DNA of 64,000 bases, taken from NCBI GenBank assembly GCA_036877525.1, contig JAZGTH010000007.1:6261501-6325500 (forward strand). Direction: 5' to 3'. This document shows, one piece after another, positions 1 through 12,700 of the stretch. The translations under genes and the position numbers were made by a program. Origin of the DNA: Chromobotia macracanthus. Lineage: Eukaryota; Chordata; Actinopteri; Cypriniformes; Botiidae. Numbering within the stretch: position 1 is the first letter of the stretch; every line of letters starts with the position of its first letter. The notes under the pieces are model-generated. The model ran no database searches. It was not told the origin of the DNA and saw only the letters and a program-made list of their open reading frames with translations.

Positions 1-1814
1 ACAGGGCCCGAGTGACTACTGTATGGGGCTTCCTGAAGATGTCGAGAAACACGAGTGATGGATAAAGCATCGCCTGCAACATAGTCCATCTCCAAGCACT
101 TTTTCCTAACCAAGACAGTAGCGTACAACACTGTAGAGCAGCTGTTAGACTGCCGGTGTATTACAGAGTTGAATCCTGAAGTATTTTTCAATTAAAATGT
201 GTGGCAAATGAAGCGCCTCGTTCTTTTCTCATTTTCATTAGTGATCTGTACTAGTAAACCGAGGTGAAAGGCATTTATGGTGAGGTTAGCTGTATCGTGA
301 AATAATATCTAATCTTTTACGCAGACATTTTCCAGGGTACTGTGGGACTGGTGCTGAAATGATTATTTGGCTTTCTAAAGACAGGCAGTTGTGATCAGAA
401 AATCTAAACGTTAAAAGGTACCATAAGGAACGTAATGCTTACCTTTAAAATCAACAATCGTTGAGCAACAAAAGTGTTTTGCAACCTTTAATGTAGTTGT
501 AGACGGTATTAAAAAGTTTTAAATCTGAGTTGTGACAGTAGTGTCATTCCCTCAACACACCTGAATCAGACAAAGACTTGATTGTGTTGGGTAACTGAGC
601 CATTTTCTTAAAGGGGGTGAACTGGTATTCTGTGACATTACATACATTCATTCTCAATGTCCAAAAACACACTTTTTATGTTAAAAACCTGTTTAAGATT
701 TACATTTAATTCATATTTAATTGTTTACAACTAGCGTGTTTAGATACCCATGTTTTCTGTTATAAATGGTGAATAATCTCCCTTTCCAGCAACTCTGACA
801 ATGGTGTCTTTCTATACCATATGACTTTTCTATCCCAGGAGGAACAAGATGGTCAGTCTAAATACAAAAACCCCATTTAAGAGACCTGGCTGGTTACATA
901 CAGCCACAATTAGCCAAGTATTGTGGTCTCATCTAAATCTCAGATGAGTGCATCTAATGGGATCCGTGGACCATATTGGAGTTATTTTTATGGTTTGGAA
1001 CTTGTGGAAACTGGAAAATGTCTTAATGAGAGAATTTCTTCTTAATCAGAGGGGTGTTTTGATGTGCTACATGAGATGATAATAGCCTCACCAAACATGA
1101 AACATTCATGAAGATCAGGTTTCAAAGTGGCTTCTGTGGAGACAGAAGGCAATTCCCTGTGTTCCTCTAAATGGAAAAGGGATGGTGATGCCATAATGAG
1201 GTCATGAAGGCAATCATTATTTTGTCTTGTCAACATAACATTTGTAATATGTAAAGTCTATCAGGATTCAGAAGAGTTCCATAAAGATGGAAACAGGCCA
1301 GTCTGTGTCCAGCACAAAAAAGTGGTCATCCAAAAGTGTTTCCAGTAATCTCCTGCAAACACGTGAGAAACAGTGTCAGCCAAGACTCTTGGTCACACAT
1401 TAAACTGAGAGATCTTCCAGTGAAACGGTGACTAAAATAAGTGAGTGTCAAGTCAGAGGGCTTAAAATTTTACCATAAGCCATTTCTAATGTTTCCACAT
1501 GTCTGTTAAAACTTTTAAACTGTTGCAGTACCTCCCACCTCTAACCTTCATTATACCTATTGGCTTGTAGTGATTGACAAAACATTGTATTGTAATAGAT
1601 TTTATTTGGAACCAGGACGATACAAATTTCAGACAAATCACAAGAATCCTAGAAATATTTGAGACATTTTTGGCATGTGTGTTCCTCCACCTATGAAACA
1701 TGCTGCCAGTCTGTTTTCTTAGCTGCATTGTGGGCTTGTGTTGGCTCCTATTGTTTTAAAGGTTGGTCTTAAAAATATATGTTAGGATATGTACATATGT
1801 GAAAGAATAACAAT

Positions 1815-1850
1815 TGTGTGTGTGTGCGCGCGTGTGTGTGTGTGTGTGTT
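1815..1850. repeat. GT/CG dinucleotide microsatellite
   Basis: An alternating run of GT with an internal GCGCGC step, about 36 bases. It is typical of intergenic fish DNA. Alternating purine-pyrimidine tracts of this kind can adopt Z-DNA, but nothing here shows a role. Confidence 0.9.
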
Positions 1851-4304
1851 AAGTATACAACGCATACAACTGTGTTTCATTGGAAGCACATTTTAAATGC
1901 ATGAAGCTTTAAAAGCAGCTGCTCTCAGCTGTGTGTATAGAGCAAATGTGCCCCTCCTCTCGGTCACATGCAAACCTCTGGCCTTATGTGAGATCTGCTG
2001 GTTTCTGTATGTTAATTGTGTGAGTGAAGGTGCCCAAAAGGAAAGTGTAAGATGGCTGAGTGAGAAATCTAAGGAGGAGGGGAAAGACTGTTTACTTTTC
2101 CCTTGAGAGGGGGATGGAGGACAGAGAGGCAGAATGGCTGTCTGTGTGTCGGGGGCAGGGTTGGGTGGATATCTCCAGGTTCCTGGAAGAAGTCTAAAGC
2201 AGAAACCTTCAGCAAATGGCTGCAAATCAATGTCCACCCTCTCGTGGGAGAAGTACATATTGAGAGCCATAACCCCCAGACTCTGCATCCGGTCATCAAA
2301 GTTCAAAAACCTTTATTGGCATTTAAAGGTTACATTCACAAAGCATTGTTTAAATACACTCTGTTTCACAGGTTCTTCATGATATTGTTTTAAAAGCAGT
2401 TGTAAATGCAGGTACTGTTCTGTGTGCATCAAGGGAAAAGTTACACAATTTAATAGTCCAATTATAGTGTGTCATAGTTAATGGAGCTACAATGTATTCA
2501 GGCATCATATTGTAACCTAAGTTACGTTTGTTTGTTTGTTTTGAACAGTGCAGGCATTTTTTATGATCAATATGTGTTAATTTAATCGTAATCTGTTTTT
2601 ATATTCAGACATTATGCAAAAGTTTGACTAAACAAACATCAGCAGTGAAACCAAAACAATACCACTTCAAACCACTTTTATTTATTTATATATTTATTTG
2701 TAATATATGTGTTCATCATTCAGCTCTGTAGCTCTGTTAATGGGAATCTTTGGTGAGGTCACCCTGCACGCCTTTCCCAGCATGCTCGGCCGCACATGCA
2801 GACATTGTCTGGAGTGGACGTGATGCTGTATAGCCTGTATATATTGCTGTATAGATGCTGTATATATTCTTGTATTGTGGTTATTTATGATTACTGCTTC
2901 TGGAAAACCCCTCCACCACACAGCAAAATGAGTTATGATAAACAAAGCGTGAAAACAATCTCACCACTAGTCATGTAGAGACAAATTAATTAGGTATTTA
3001 ATTTAATGACAAACACCACCTGTCAGGCTTGGAATAAACAAACATTGCAAGAGCACTGGAATTTGATAAGCCAGGTTACACTGTACTCCTGAAACCACAC
3101 GGCACGACATCCACGACACGTGACTTTATTCTTTTATTCAGACAGCCGGATATCTTATGTAGATGCTTCAGGCAGAACAGGCTTTTCCTGCTAAGAGCAG
3201 CTTGTGTCTATTACAGTTGACTTCAATTGTAACATAGCAACAAAAATGATAAATGGATGTAAGATCAGTGTGAAACAGCAGCTACACCCAACTGTCTTTT
3301 TGTTCTGTGTGAGATAGAAATCTGGGTCACATCCCACACCCACCTCTTGTACTCATTTATGTTTTTATGTTATTATACGATAAATGCATTGTTTGTGTTT
3401 AGTGGTATGAGGGTTGAACGTAATACAACACTGGGACATGAGAAAGTCAAGAGTTAAGTTCATATAAAACTATATTTGTACACTGTGGCAACATTGGAAA
3501 TTTGCAACACATTCATTAATCATGGTGTTTCAAATTCGAAACTCATCATTGGTGGATTAACATTGCAGATATGCAACACGTGTTTGTATATGTACTGGAA
3601 CTTGAGTTTTCACATTTTACAGGCATTTTGATGCCACCTCCACTTTCCTTATAAATGTGAGACAGCTACTGAAGTGAATACGTGTTCAATTCTCAGCAGC
3701 TCAAGCTGGGAAAGTCCTTTCAGATGGTAATGGAGTGATTTTTGTCACCCTGCTCTCTATTGTTCCTTTCCCTCTCTCTCTGTCCCACCCTATCTGACTC
3801 TCTTTATTATCATTCCTCAAGCCCCTGGTTTACAGAATCAAACTGAATCAATAGCAGAATGTGTTTGGCATTGTGGCTTTAAGGTTTATAACACATCACA
3901 TTTATATCACTCACATTTGTTCTTTTCCTTTCCTGAGTCTAAATAGATGTCTGCTTTGTCACACAGAATACCTAAATTCATATACATATATTTCTTTAAA
4001 ATGTTTCCTGCTTGTTTTAGTATTGTGTTACTTATTCATTTATTTCATGTTTCAGGACAGTTTTTAAATAAAGAGGAAATTGCAAAATGCGGAAAATTCA
4101 GTTTGATTACGCAGATTAAATTACATGTTGCAACTCTCTATAGTTCATACCAGAGACTTCATCCGAGTATAACTCAGATGAAGTTGTTGAAGTCAAAATG
4201 TTTATTGTCATCATATAGTTACAATAAGATTATTTATAGGACGTTTCAACATTCATTGCTATCAAAGGTATTACCTAAGTCTGGCATTATTTAGTCCTAA
4301 TAAA

Positions 4305-4530
4305 GGGATAGTTCACCCAAAAATTATGTTATCATTTACTCACACTCATGTCATTCTAAAACTGTATGCCTTCCTGTTTCTTCTTTGAAAAGAGATCATT
4401 TGCATAAACAAGAGAAAAATGCATATTCGGTTGGGTGGATTCAAAATGGCTGTACTCTATTGTACACAGAATCTATTTGCGTTCCAAAGAAATTAAGAAA
4501 GTCATACAGTTTTGGAATGACATGACGGAA
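4305..4530 (+). repeat. Fold-back interspersed repeat, cyprinid type
   Basis: The segment begins with GGGATAGTTCACCCAAAAA and continues with TTTACTCACACTCATGTCAT, the opening I associate with a very common cyprinid interspersed repeat. The block at 4347-4368 returns as its reverse complement at 4503-4524 with 21 of 22 bases matching, so the element folds back on itself. The expected mirror of the first 15 bases is absent at the right end, so this copy looks truncated. I infer a MITE-like non-autonomous DNA element; the family name is not certain. Confidence 0.7.
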
Positions 4531-7500
4531 TGACATAGGTGTGCTGTTCCAAAAAGTGTTTTTATATTTGGTATTTATATTTGGTAAACCCTTAAGTGTA
4601 TTCAGAGCTATGTTAAATTCCTTTCACGTCATTTAGATTTCTCAACAAAACGAAACGTTGTTGAGGTGGGGTGCTGCAAACCTGCCTGCCTGCTTGTTAA
4701 ATCTGTTCTTCAAGTAAGGAATAGTTGCTGAAAATGCCTCAGATGTCTCGGTTATTTATAAAAAGAAAGGCTATGAGTTAAAGGTGTGACTTTGACAAAG
4801 GATGAATGTAGAATATAGGTAGGTGGATTACACTGCTGAAGATAAGGAGTGATTCTTTAAGGGAAACGTGTCTTTCCTCTCCAACCCCACTATGGCTGTA
4901 TAGCTGTGTGAACACTTCATATTTTGCAAATAGACACGCATGACATACAACCTAATAAATAGCAATCTGACTGCAGTAAAGCTGGAAAATGGAGTCAAGC
5001 TACAGTTTGAAGGTTTCTCTTGTTTTTATAAAAAAGTGGATGTGGTTTTGTGTGTGTTTGGGGGAGTCAAAGCCCTGAACAAAAATGCCACTTACTTGGG
5101 GGTTGAAGGCCAAGCTGCACTATTTGCTGGATGGAGCCTTTTTGCGAAATGTGTCATAGGTCAAAGGTTAAAGTTTTACGAGTCCATGCATGGTTGAGTA
5201 AACAAGCGAGCTTTGGGAGCAGCAGTTAAACTAATGGATGATACAAATACAGAACCACAACATCCTGGAGGAACCTAATCATTCATTTAGCTCAACAATG
5301 ATATTCTTTAAAGAAACAAAAGATACCCCAGAGACATTATGTACACCAAAGAGTCATTCATGATTTTCATTTACATTTGGCTTGTAATGAGTGAGTGAAT
5401 GGTCTGAAATAAAGCCAGCCAAGTGTAATTTTATTTTAAAGTAGAATTACACACTGCATTTTGCTCTGCCTGCTCTTATATCAAAAGTGTCAAGCAAAGC
5501 CACTTTATATACTACTGTATATTATAAAACATACAGTGTTTAATAATGGCATACAGAACTCCACGCGAGACTGCTGAATACGAACAGCACAACATTACAC
5601 GATTTATTTAAAAATGACAAGACACACTTTAAGACTGCCAAGAAAAAACAAGTGTTAGTCATTGTTTGTACTGTTGTAAGAGTGTTGGCTTTCTCTTTGT
5701 CTTGTAGTAGTGTTAAACTCGCTCTAGTAACAGCATGTGGGTGGAACAGATGAGCGACGTGATAGACCAACACTGTCTGCTGATCTCACAGTTCTGACAC
5801 ACATTTCTTAACAGACACCATTAAAATGCTTTCAAAACCCTCTTTAGAAATACCAAATAAAGAAATCAACCATTTCTGTAAGTGAAAATGGTTCAATGAC
5901 AAAAGGGTTTCAATGATTACATTTGCTAGTAGACTGATTCTTATATTTTACAGCCATTATCTGCAATATACCAGAACAACACCTTACCAAAATAAGTCAT
6001 TGTGTAGTTGATTGTTGAATTCACCTCGCGTTGTAAAATTCAGACATGACTGTAAACTAGAAACCTATTGATCATTTCTAAACCCACACAGTGCCATAAA
6101 GCATCACGTCTCCAGAAACTCAGTTATGAATGCATGATTAATGACTGCGCTGGATCACTCTGTCTCATTACCTCCTAAAATATTCCACATGACCCCACAG
6201 CATGCTGCAAAGTGAGAGAAAAGCAGTGCAAGAATCCTTTAAACACTAAGGACAGTGTTGGCTACAGAATCCTTTGATGGTCTCAAATGGGAGGAGAGAT
6301 GTTGGAAGTAATGATCATGATCTGGGATTTTTTCATCTCTGGCATTAAATGTTTAAAAATGTTTAGTCCAGCGACAGTAGCCTGTTGTTAGTTGTCAGTG
6401 GCTGTATCTGAACACATTTTGTTTCTAGTAACTCTCACCACTTTCCTTTAAATGCAGCAAAAAAAAACATTTCAGCTAGAAGAACTTATGTTTCTCCAAA
6501 CGGGCGTGAAGGTGTGAATTCAGATCTCACGCCTCTAAGCTGCTTTCGAATCACTTCAGTCTTCGCCTTCCTTCCACAGTACAAAACCTCGTTTTTCTCA
6601 GCAACTGGCACAAAATTTACATTCAAAGAAACTTGCAAGGTGCTGTAATAAAGTATTTTCCTATAAATTAATGACTTTACAAAACACCATTGCTGTCATT
6701 CCCATCAGCTGAAAGGTGAGAGTGAGACAAAAGGATCCAGTAATGACATACAGCTTTGTTTAAGATCATCCCACTTTCACAAGACTGAGAGGGAATCAAG
6801 AGGTTGACATGGCAACCAGTCCATCTGGTCGCACTCCAGCTGTCTTGAGAGAACTGTAGGGTTTCAGAGGGGGAAACTATTCACAAGTTTTTGCCTTAAA
6901 TCTGAAACTCTGTACTCCTTCTGAAGCCACAGAAAACTCTATGTTGACTTTAAACAGAAAAAACTAGAGAAGACAAGTGTTTAAAACATCATCTTTTTCC
7001 AGAAAATACTTTGCATTGTAAATATGGCAGGATATGTTTCAAAAATGAAATGAATACTTGAATATTTTCTTAAGATTAAGTGAGGTCATCACTGAATTCA
7101 AACTAAAAAGGCATTTTTAAAAGGTTCTCACAGCCTTTTTCCAGAGTAACTCGAAAAATACTGCTGGTGGTTTTGCTCTTTTCAAAAAACCGTTGTCACT
7201 CCTTTTCTGAGTCTGTATTGGACTTGGGTTGCAATGACTCTTTGTGTTATCTTTGTATAATCTTTTGTGCTTGAAAGAGCTCATTATGGTTTACTTAACT
7301 GTTTTTGTACAGTATAAATGTTTATTTAGTGAATGCTCTTCTCCACAGGAGTTTTACATGCTAAAATAAACTTCTGCAGTGATGAATCTCTTGCCAGGAA
7401 AGGTCTTGTATGGTCAACATCTGTTATGCCATCTTGCGTCCATAAACACAGATCACATCTAGAGTCGAGTCTATTACGTCTCCTGTGGTTTGCCTGCTTT

Positions 7501-8362
7501 GGTTTGTTGTGGTCTGCATTCATTCCTTCTGTTAAGCTTTTGCTCCAAGATTTACAATGTAATTGTTCTGTATGAAAGATTATGTTTCAGACCAATACAA
7601 AACCGCCGTTACGCTACATTATATCCGTACAGCACATGAAGTTTTGGGAGCAGCAGTAAATGAATATGAGTTTATGAATATGAAAATTAACGGATTGCAG
7701 AATTATGACATTTTTATGAAAATGAAATGAAAATGTAAAACATATTTTAAATAGATAATGAGTTTGGCTTAAAAATAATCATTTTTAGATCATCAAGGCT
7801 TTCTCAATAAAATTATGTTTTTGTGATGATCTGCATTTATTATGTAATGTAGCTGTTAAGGAAGTGATGTGATTCATTTTCCATTATCATAAGTCAAATT
7901 GTGACAGTTCATGAGTTTTTCCTGACTCTGAATTTATTTAGCAAACTGTGTGGAAAAAGCTAGAGTGACTGCTAGCAATTGCCAAATCAATAGCATGACT
8001 CACTGGTCCATTAATAGTTTGACTACTGTGACTATTCTTCTTCATTAATACATTTGACATTTTGCAACTGATTCAGATTGTTGGTGTCTTTAATTATTTA
8101 GAAAAACATATCATAAATCAAACAAACCTATATGTGCATGCAACCATGTGTTCATAATTATGAAACTTAAGACATAAATTAAATAGTGCTGACTGATTTA
8201 AGAGATTTAAGTGGATTAAACACTGAAGTGCCTAAATTCAAGCTACCTTTACCTCTTGGGCAAACATTCCATATGGAAGAAGGGATTTAGTCATTCATTG
8301 TTCCTTATAAAGCAGGTAGAATGACCTTTTTTGTACAACCACCAAAATGACAAGAGGGAACA

Positions 8363-8365
<3 letters not shown>

Positions 8366-8416
<51 letters not shown>
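8366..8416. repeat. AG dinucleotide microsatellite
   Basis: About 45 bases of nearly uninterrupted AG (GA) repeat, one purine strand and one pyrimidine strand. It is a likely polymorphic marker with no linked gene. Confidence 0.95.
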
Positions 8417-8419
<3 letters not shown>

Positions 8420-9640
8420 GATCCTTGTACAAAGGTTGATTCATGACTGAGACACTATTAGTCAGTAATAAAAGAACAGGCCTGGAAGTTGGGAGAGGGT
8501 GGAGTCACCAGCACTAAGGAACAGGTAAGACTCCTAAGGATTTCAAGCTAATCTTTATGTTCTCTTTCAATGTTTCTCAAGTAAATTATAGTAAAGCATT
8601 TGTCTGAACATCTGCAATTTGAATAACATTTTTATCTTCATAAGGAGTTTTCACTCATCTAAAACCTACACCATCATTCATTCATGAATGCATTAAACAT
8701 CAGTGAAACAGTACCTACATTAGATTAGATAATAGGTGGTTTGGGAAATTACAACAAAGAGTTCTTTGTTCGTTTCTTTGTTCTTCTCTTTTTTCAACCA
8801 CTCCCTCTCAGGAAGCAATTCCCACACGAGCAGCCCTCACTGAGACTCCAGTTTTGCTCTCTGTGGGACAGAAGGTCAAAGGTTGCTGTGAGGGGTCCCC
8901 AGCTGGAGAACGTAAAACCAGACCAGATTTGACTGGCTTTCCTGCCTTTTGAATTGCTTGGTTAATTAGTGTTTCTTTTCTTTAGTTTTGGTTTGGAGAC
9001 TGGGTTACATTTTCTTGAAGACATTACGCTAAATATTTCATCTAAAAATGGGATTTTTATAAATATGTTATTGTTCTGTTCTGCAGAAGAAAGAAATCAT
9101 ATGTTTCTGGACAATGGATTACAGAAGAACACGTTACATATTCCCTCTGACCTTTGGTTGTCTATACAGGAAAGAATCATATTATTCATGAAATATCTTC
9201 ATGAACAAAATAACTAGTTCTCCAGTCACCAACTGAATTGCCAGCTCACTGTTTTAGTTGTTGACTTCTGAGAAACTGAGAGTCTTTGATAAGGGAATTT
9301 AACAGAGAAGTTTTTCAAGAGTTATTAAATTGCAGCGTGCAGCTGACGAGAGTATGCACTTGTGTGTGTACAGTGTGAAACAAGTCTTAGCTTGTTCTTG
9401 TAGTTCTAGCGGTGTTGGAGTCAAACATTATCCAGCCTGAGTAGGTTTTTCTCAATAACAGGGTGTAGCAATACTTGTGCTCACCTTTCATGATCACGAG
9501 TGTGTTGTTTACATTAGACACACAAATCTGAAAAGCAAACACACCTGCAGTTGGTGTTTAATTTCTCCATTGTGAAGTGTCTGTATGATCTTCTTTTTAA
9601 AGATTTGTAAATCAGAAAGAAAGACACATAACATCCTGTG

Positions 9641-9786
9641 TTCCCGTAACTCAATTGGCAGGGCACTGCATTAGCAGCACAAAGGCTGTTGGTTCGATTC
9701 CAAGGGAATGCACTGATAAAATGTATACCTGAATGGACTGTAAGTTGCTCTGGATAAAAGTGTTCACTAAATGCATAAATGTAAAC
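9641..9786 (+). mobile_element. tRNA-derived SINE copy 1
   Basis: The head resembles a tRNA gene: an A-box-like stretch near TAACTCAATTGGCAGGGC and a B box GGTTCGATTCC near 9690-9700. It is followed by a tRNA-unrelated body and a tail reading CTGGATAAAAGTGTTCACTAA then ATGCATAAATGTAAA. This arrangement recurs at 22172, 28389 and 31135, all on the plus strand. The tail is one I recognise from many cyprinid SINE copies. It is a retroposed repeat, not a functional tRNA gene. Confidence 0.85.
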
Positions 9787-12700
9787 ATAATCATCATGAA
9801 TATAGAACATGGTTTATGGGTTATGTTGTAGTAGAGTATTCAGACATAAACACATGACCCCGTCAGCACCACTTAACTACAACTCGCTCTAAAGCAAACC
9901 TGAAATGACAAGGTGTGTGTGTGTGTGTTACCACAACCTGCTGATTGTCCGAAAATAGCAGTTCTATTTACAGATAAGCCCAAAATGACATGCTTAAACC
10001 GACATTGTTTCAAAGGACATAGAAAAGATTTAAGAAGTCACGTTTCACATTTATATCAATAGTTTGCTCATGTTAGCTCTTGTTGTGCTCTTGCTTGCTT
10101 GCACGCCTCATTTTATTTAAAAGATTACGCAATATAAATCCGTTCGGTCGAATACTTTCCCAGTCTGTTGCCTTAATGCAGTTATTTCAACAGCATGTTG
10201 GAACATACAGAGGCGTGTGTCAGAGAATTGCATATAATCTGGGCACAGATCCAGGTAACCACACCTGTTCTCAGTACTAGTTTTCTTTTAGGACGTTTTG
10301 GGAAAACTATCTGTTAAATTGTCATGACTGTTTAGGTGGCTGCCATTGATTTAATTGCTCAACTATCTGTGTCCTCCTCCTATTTGTTTTCATTTGTAAA
10401 CATTGCTTTGGAAACCAAACGCTACATACTAATTTTGGTTATGAAGGACACTGGTGGAATATTTACTGCCCAATGGCATAAACAAAGTTTCCTCATTAAC
10501 ATCCACAGGGAGGAGTAACTAGGGCTGCAGTCCTATCCCCTCACAGCAGCTGTTTAACCAGCATCATCCCTCATGTCTTAACTCCTGAGGCACAGGCATC
10601 ATTAGATAGCGCTGGCTCTTTTACTAGTTCAGTAAATTCAATAAGCCACAATTTGATGATGCTGTAATTTTGACTCTGCAGCCAAATGCTGTAAAAGCAA
10701 AACAGTCACTGCACGTCTAAAAATGACATCTATATGTTCTATTCTTATTCTAAAATAGAGGTTTTAATATAGATATGACACATTTTGATTGATATGCAAA
10801 AATCACCACAATAAAGTTGAATAGAGACGTCTCTATCCTCCACTGACTGGTATTTAATAAATGCTGTTTCCACCCTCCCCCCATACGGCAAGCTTATGGC
10901 TGTTGTCATAGCAACAGCTGCTCCCCCCCCCTTGGTCCCCAATTGGCTGATATACACATCCCATAAGCAACAAAGCCTGATGTCTCAATCAGTCACTGTC
11001 AGTGTGTGTGTGTTAATGAGTGTGTTAGAATCATGTGGGTGTTTGTGTATGTCTTGCCCACTGTATACCTTAACATAAATTTGCATGTATAGTCCAATAC
11101 ACTTTCCAGTGTAATCATCTGGGCCTTTAAATCAATACAAATCCAAAATCTAGTCTTCAGTCTTGTTCAGTCTCATGAGCATGGAAAGTGGATTTGTAGC
11201 TTCAAGTCAAACAGACAAAACTAATCTTCTGATTATCTGGTGTAAGAGAACTACAAAGCATTTATCAAAGCAAAGCTTTGGTGAAAAACTTAATTGTGAA
11301 TAATTTTTAAGAGACCCTTAATTTAGGAGTCAATATACAGTCGCTTCCTGGATCTAATCATGGAGGACAAGCCAAGGGCACATGAGAAATGTCAGATCTG
11401 CAGCTGTGAGCTGTAGCTCATATGATCATGTGTTGTGGTATGTTTCACGTCATTACCGGAATGCTGTTTCATTTACTGAACAAAGGTTTAACTTTGATTT
11501 TAGTTCATCCATCTCAGCAGGGAGGAGAGAATCCAACAGGTTCTGACTTATGGTAGAAGCCTGACCAGCCTGGGAACAAACTGGAACGAGAAATGTGAAC
11601 CATGTGAACTTTTAACTCCCTGCTCGTTATTCAGACCTAAAGGCATGCACCGTATGACGCATGAAAAGATGCACCACACCTCAGCGGAAAGAGAACCAGG
11701 TTTACATTCTAAACCAATAGAGCGCTTTGTTTCTGATTTACATCATCATTTGCATCTCAAATGTCACTGATGTAGGCCCAAAACAAGCAATATTTAAAAC
11801 TATTGATTTTTGTACTGTAAGTAAGCGTGTCATTCTTAGCTTAAAACAGCAATATTGTTTCTAAACTAAGCATCTTTGACATGGGAGAGTTATGGAATCT
11901 GAATGTCAAAGACCGCTTCGTAAATATAGACCCAGAGTCCAAAAACAACAGCGGACAGCTGTAACAGTCATTTCAGACACGTCAGCCAGGGATTTACACT
12001 TGAGGCGGGGGAGGAATGGATCAGGAGATTCCAGTCATTCCCTCTGACTTTGGGACAGCGTTTGAAAGCTAGACTCCCTTCTGAACCTCACTTCCAATGA
12101 CCCAAGAGATTTTGGCTGCTGTGGTCCGTCTGTCACCATGGCTCCAAACTTTAGCTTCGATTCTACGCCTGTTTCCAGTGTGAAATCTGTTCATTCAGCC
12201 GTCTGACTCCAAAGACTCACAGTGGGTTTCTCACGGAAGTGTTTAGAAATCCAAGTGTGGTCAGCTGAAAAGACAAATGGTAGCTTCTACAAATGGTGTT
12301 TAGATATAGATATAGCTGAAATCAAGCTCCATCAGCAATAGAATATAGCAAAGAACTTTTGTTTTGACACATGACTGACATACAATACAGATTTAACAGT
12401 AAAGCAGGGCATAATACATGTAAGCATGCAAAATAGGTAAGCATATTTAACATGTTATTATGTGCAATACTTGAGCAGTAGTAACAACAATGTCTCAGCT
12501 TAGGTACTCCCAATAGATAAACATCAATTTGATATTTTTTTATCAAAACATGGTACATCTTAATTCTCTTTGTTTTGGAAATGACATAAGCTCCTAAATA
12601 AAAGCATCCCTTTGTTTTAGTTACCTTACTTTGTATTGAGAGATCTCACGTGTGGAACAAATATTGTAAGAGAAAATGATGATTTGTGTTTTGAATGTTT

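Noticed and set aside
1893..2306. Minus-strand open frame of 137 codons containing FDDRMQSLGVMALNMYFSHE and LLPGTWRYPP
   Set aside because: It starts at TTG just after a stop, has no recognised motif, and the second half is low-complexity proline/serine. Chance or an unrecognised relic; not enough to call.
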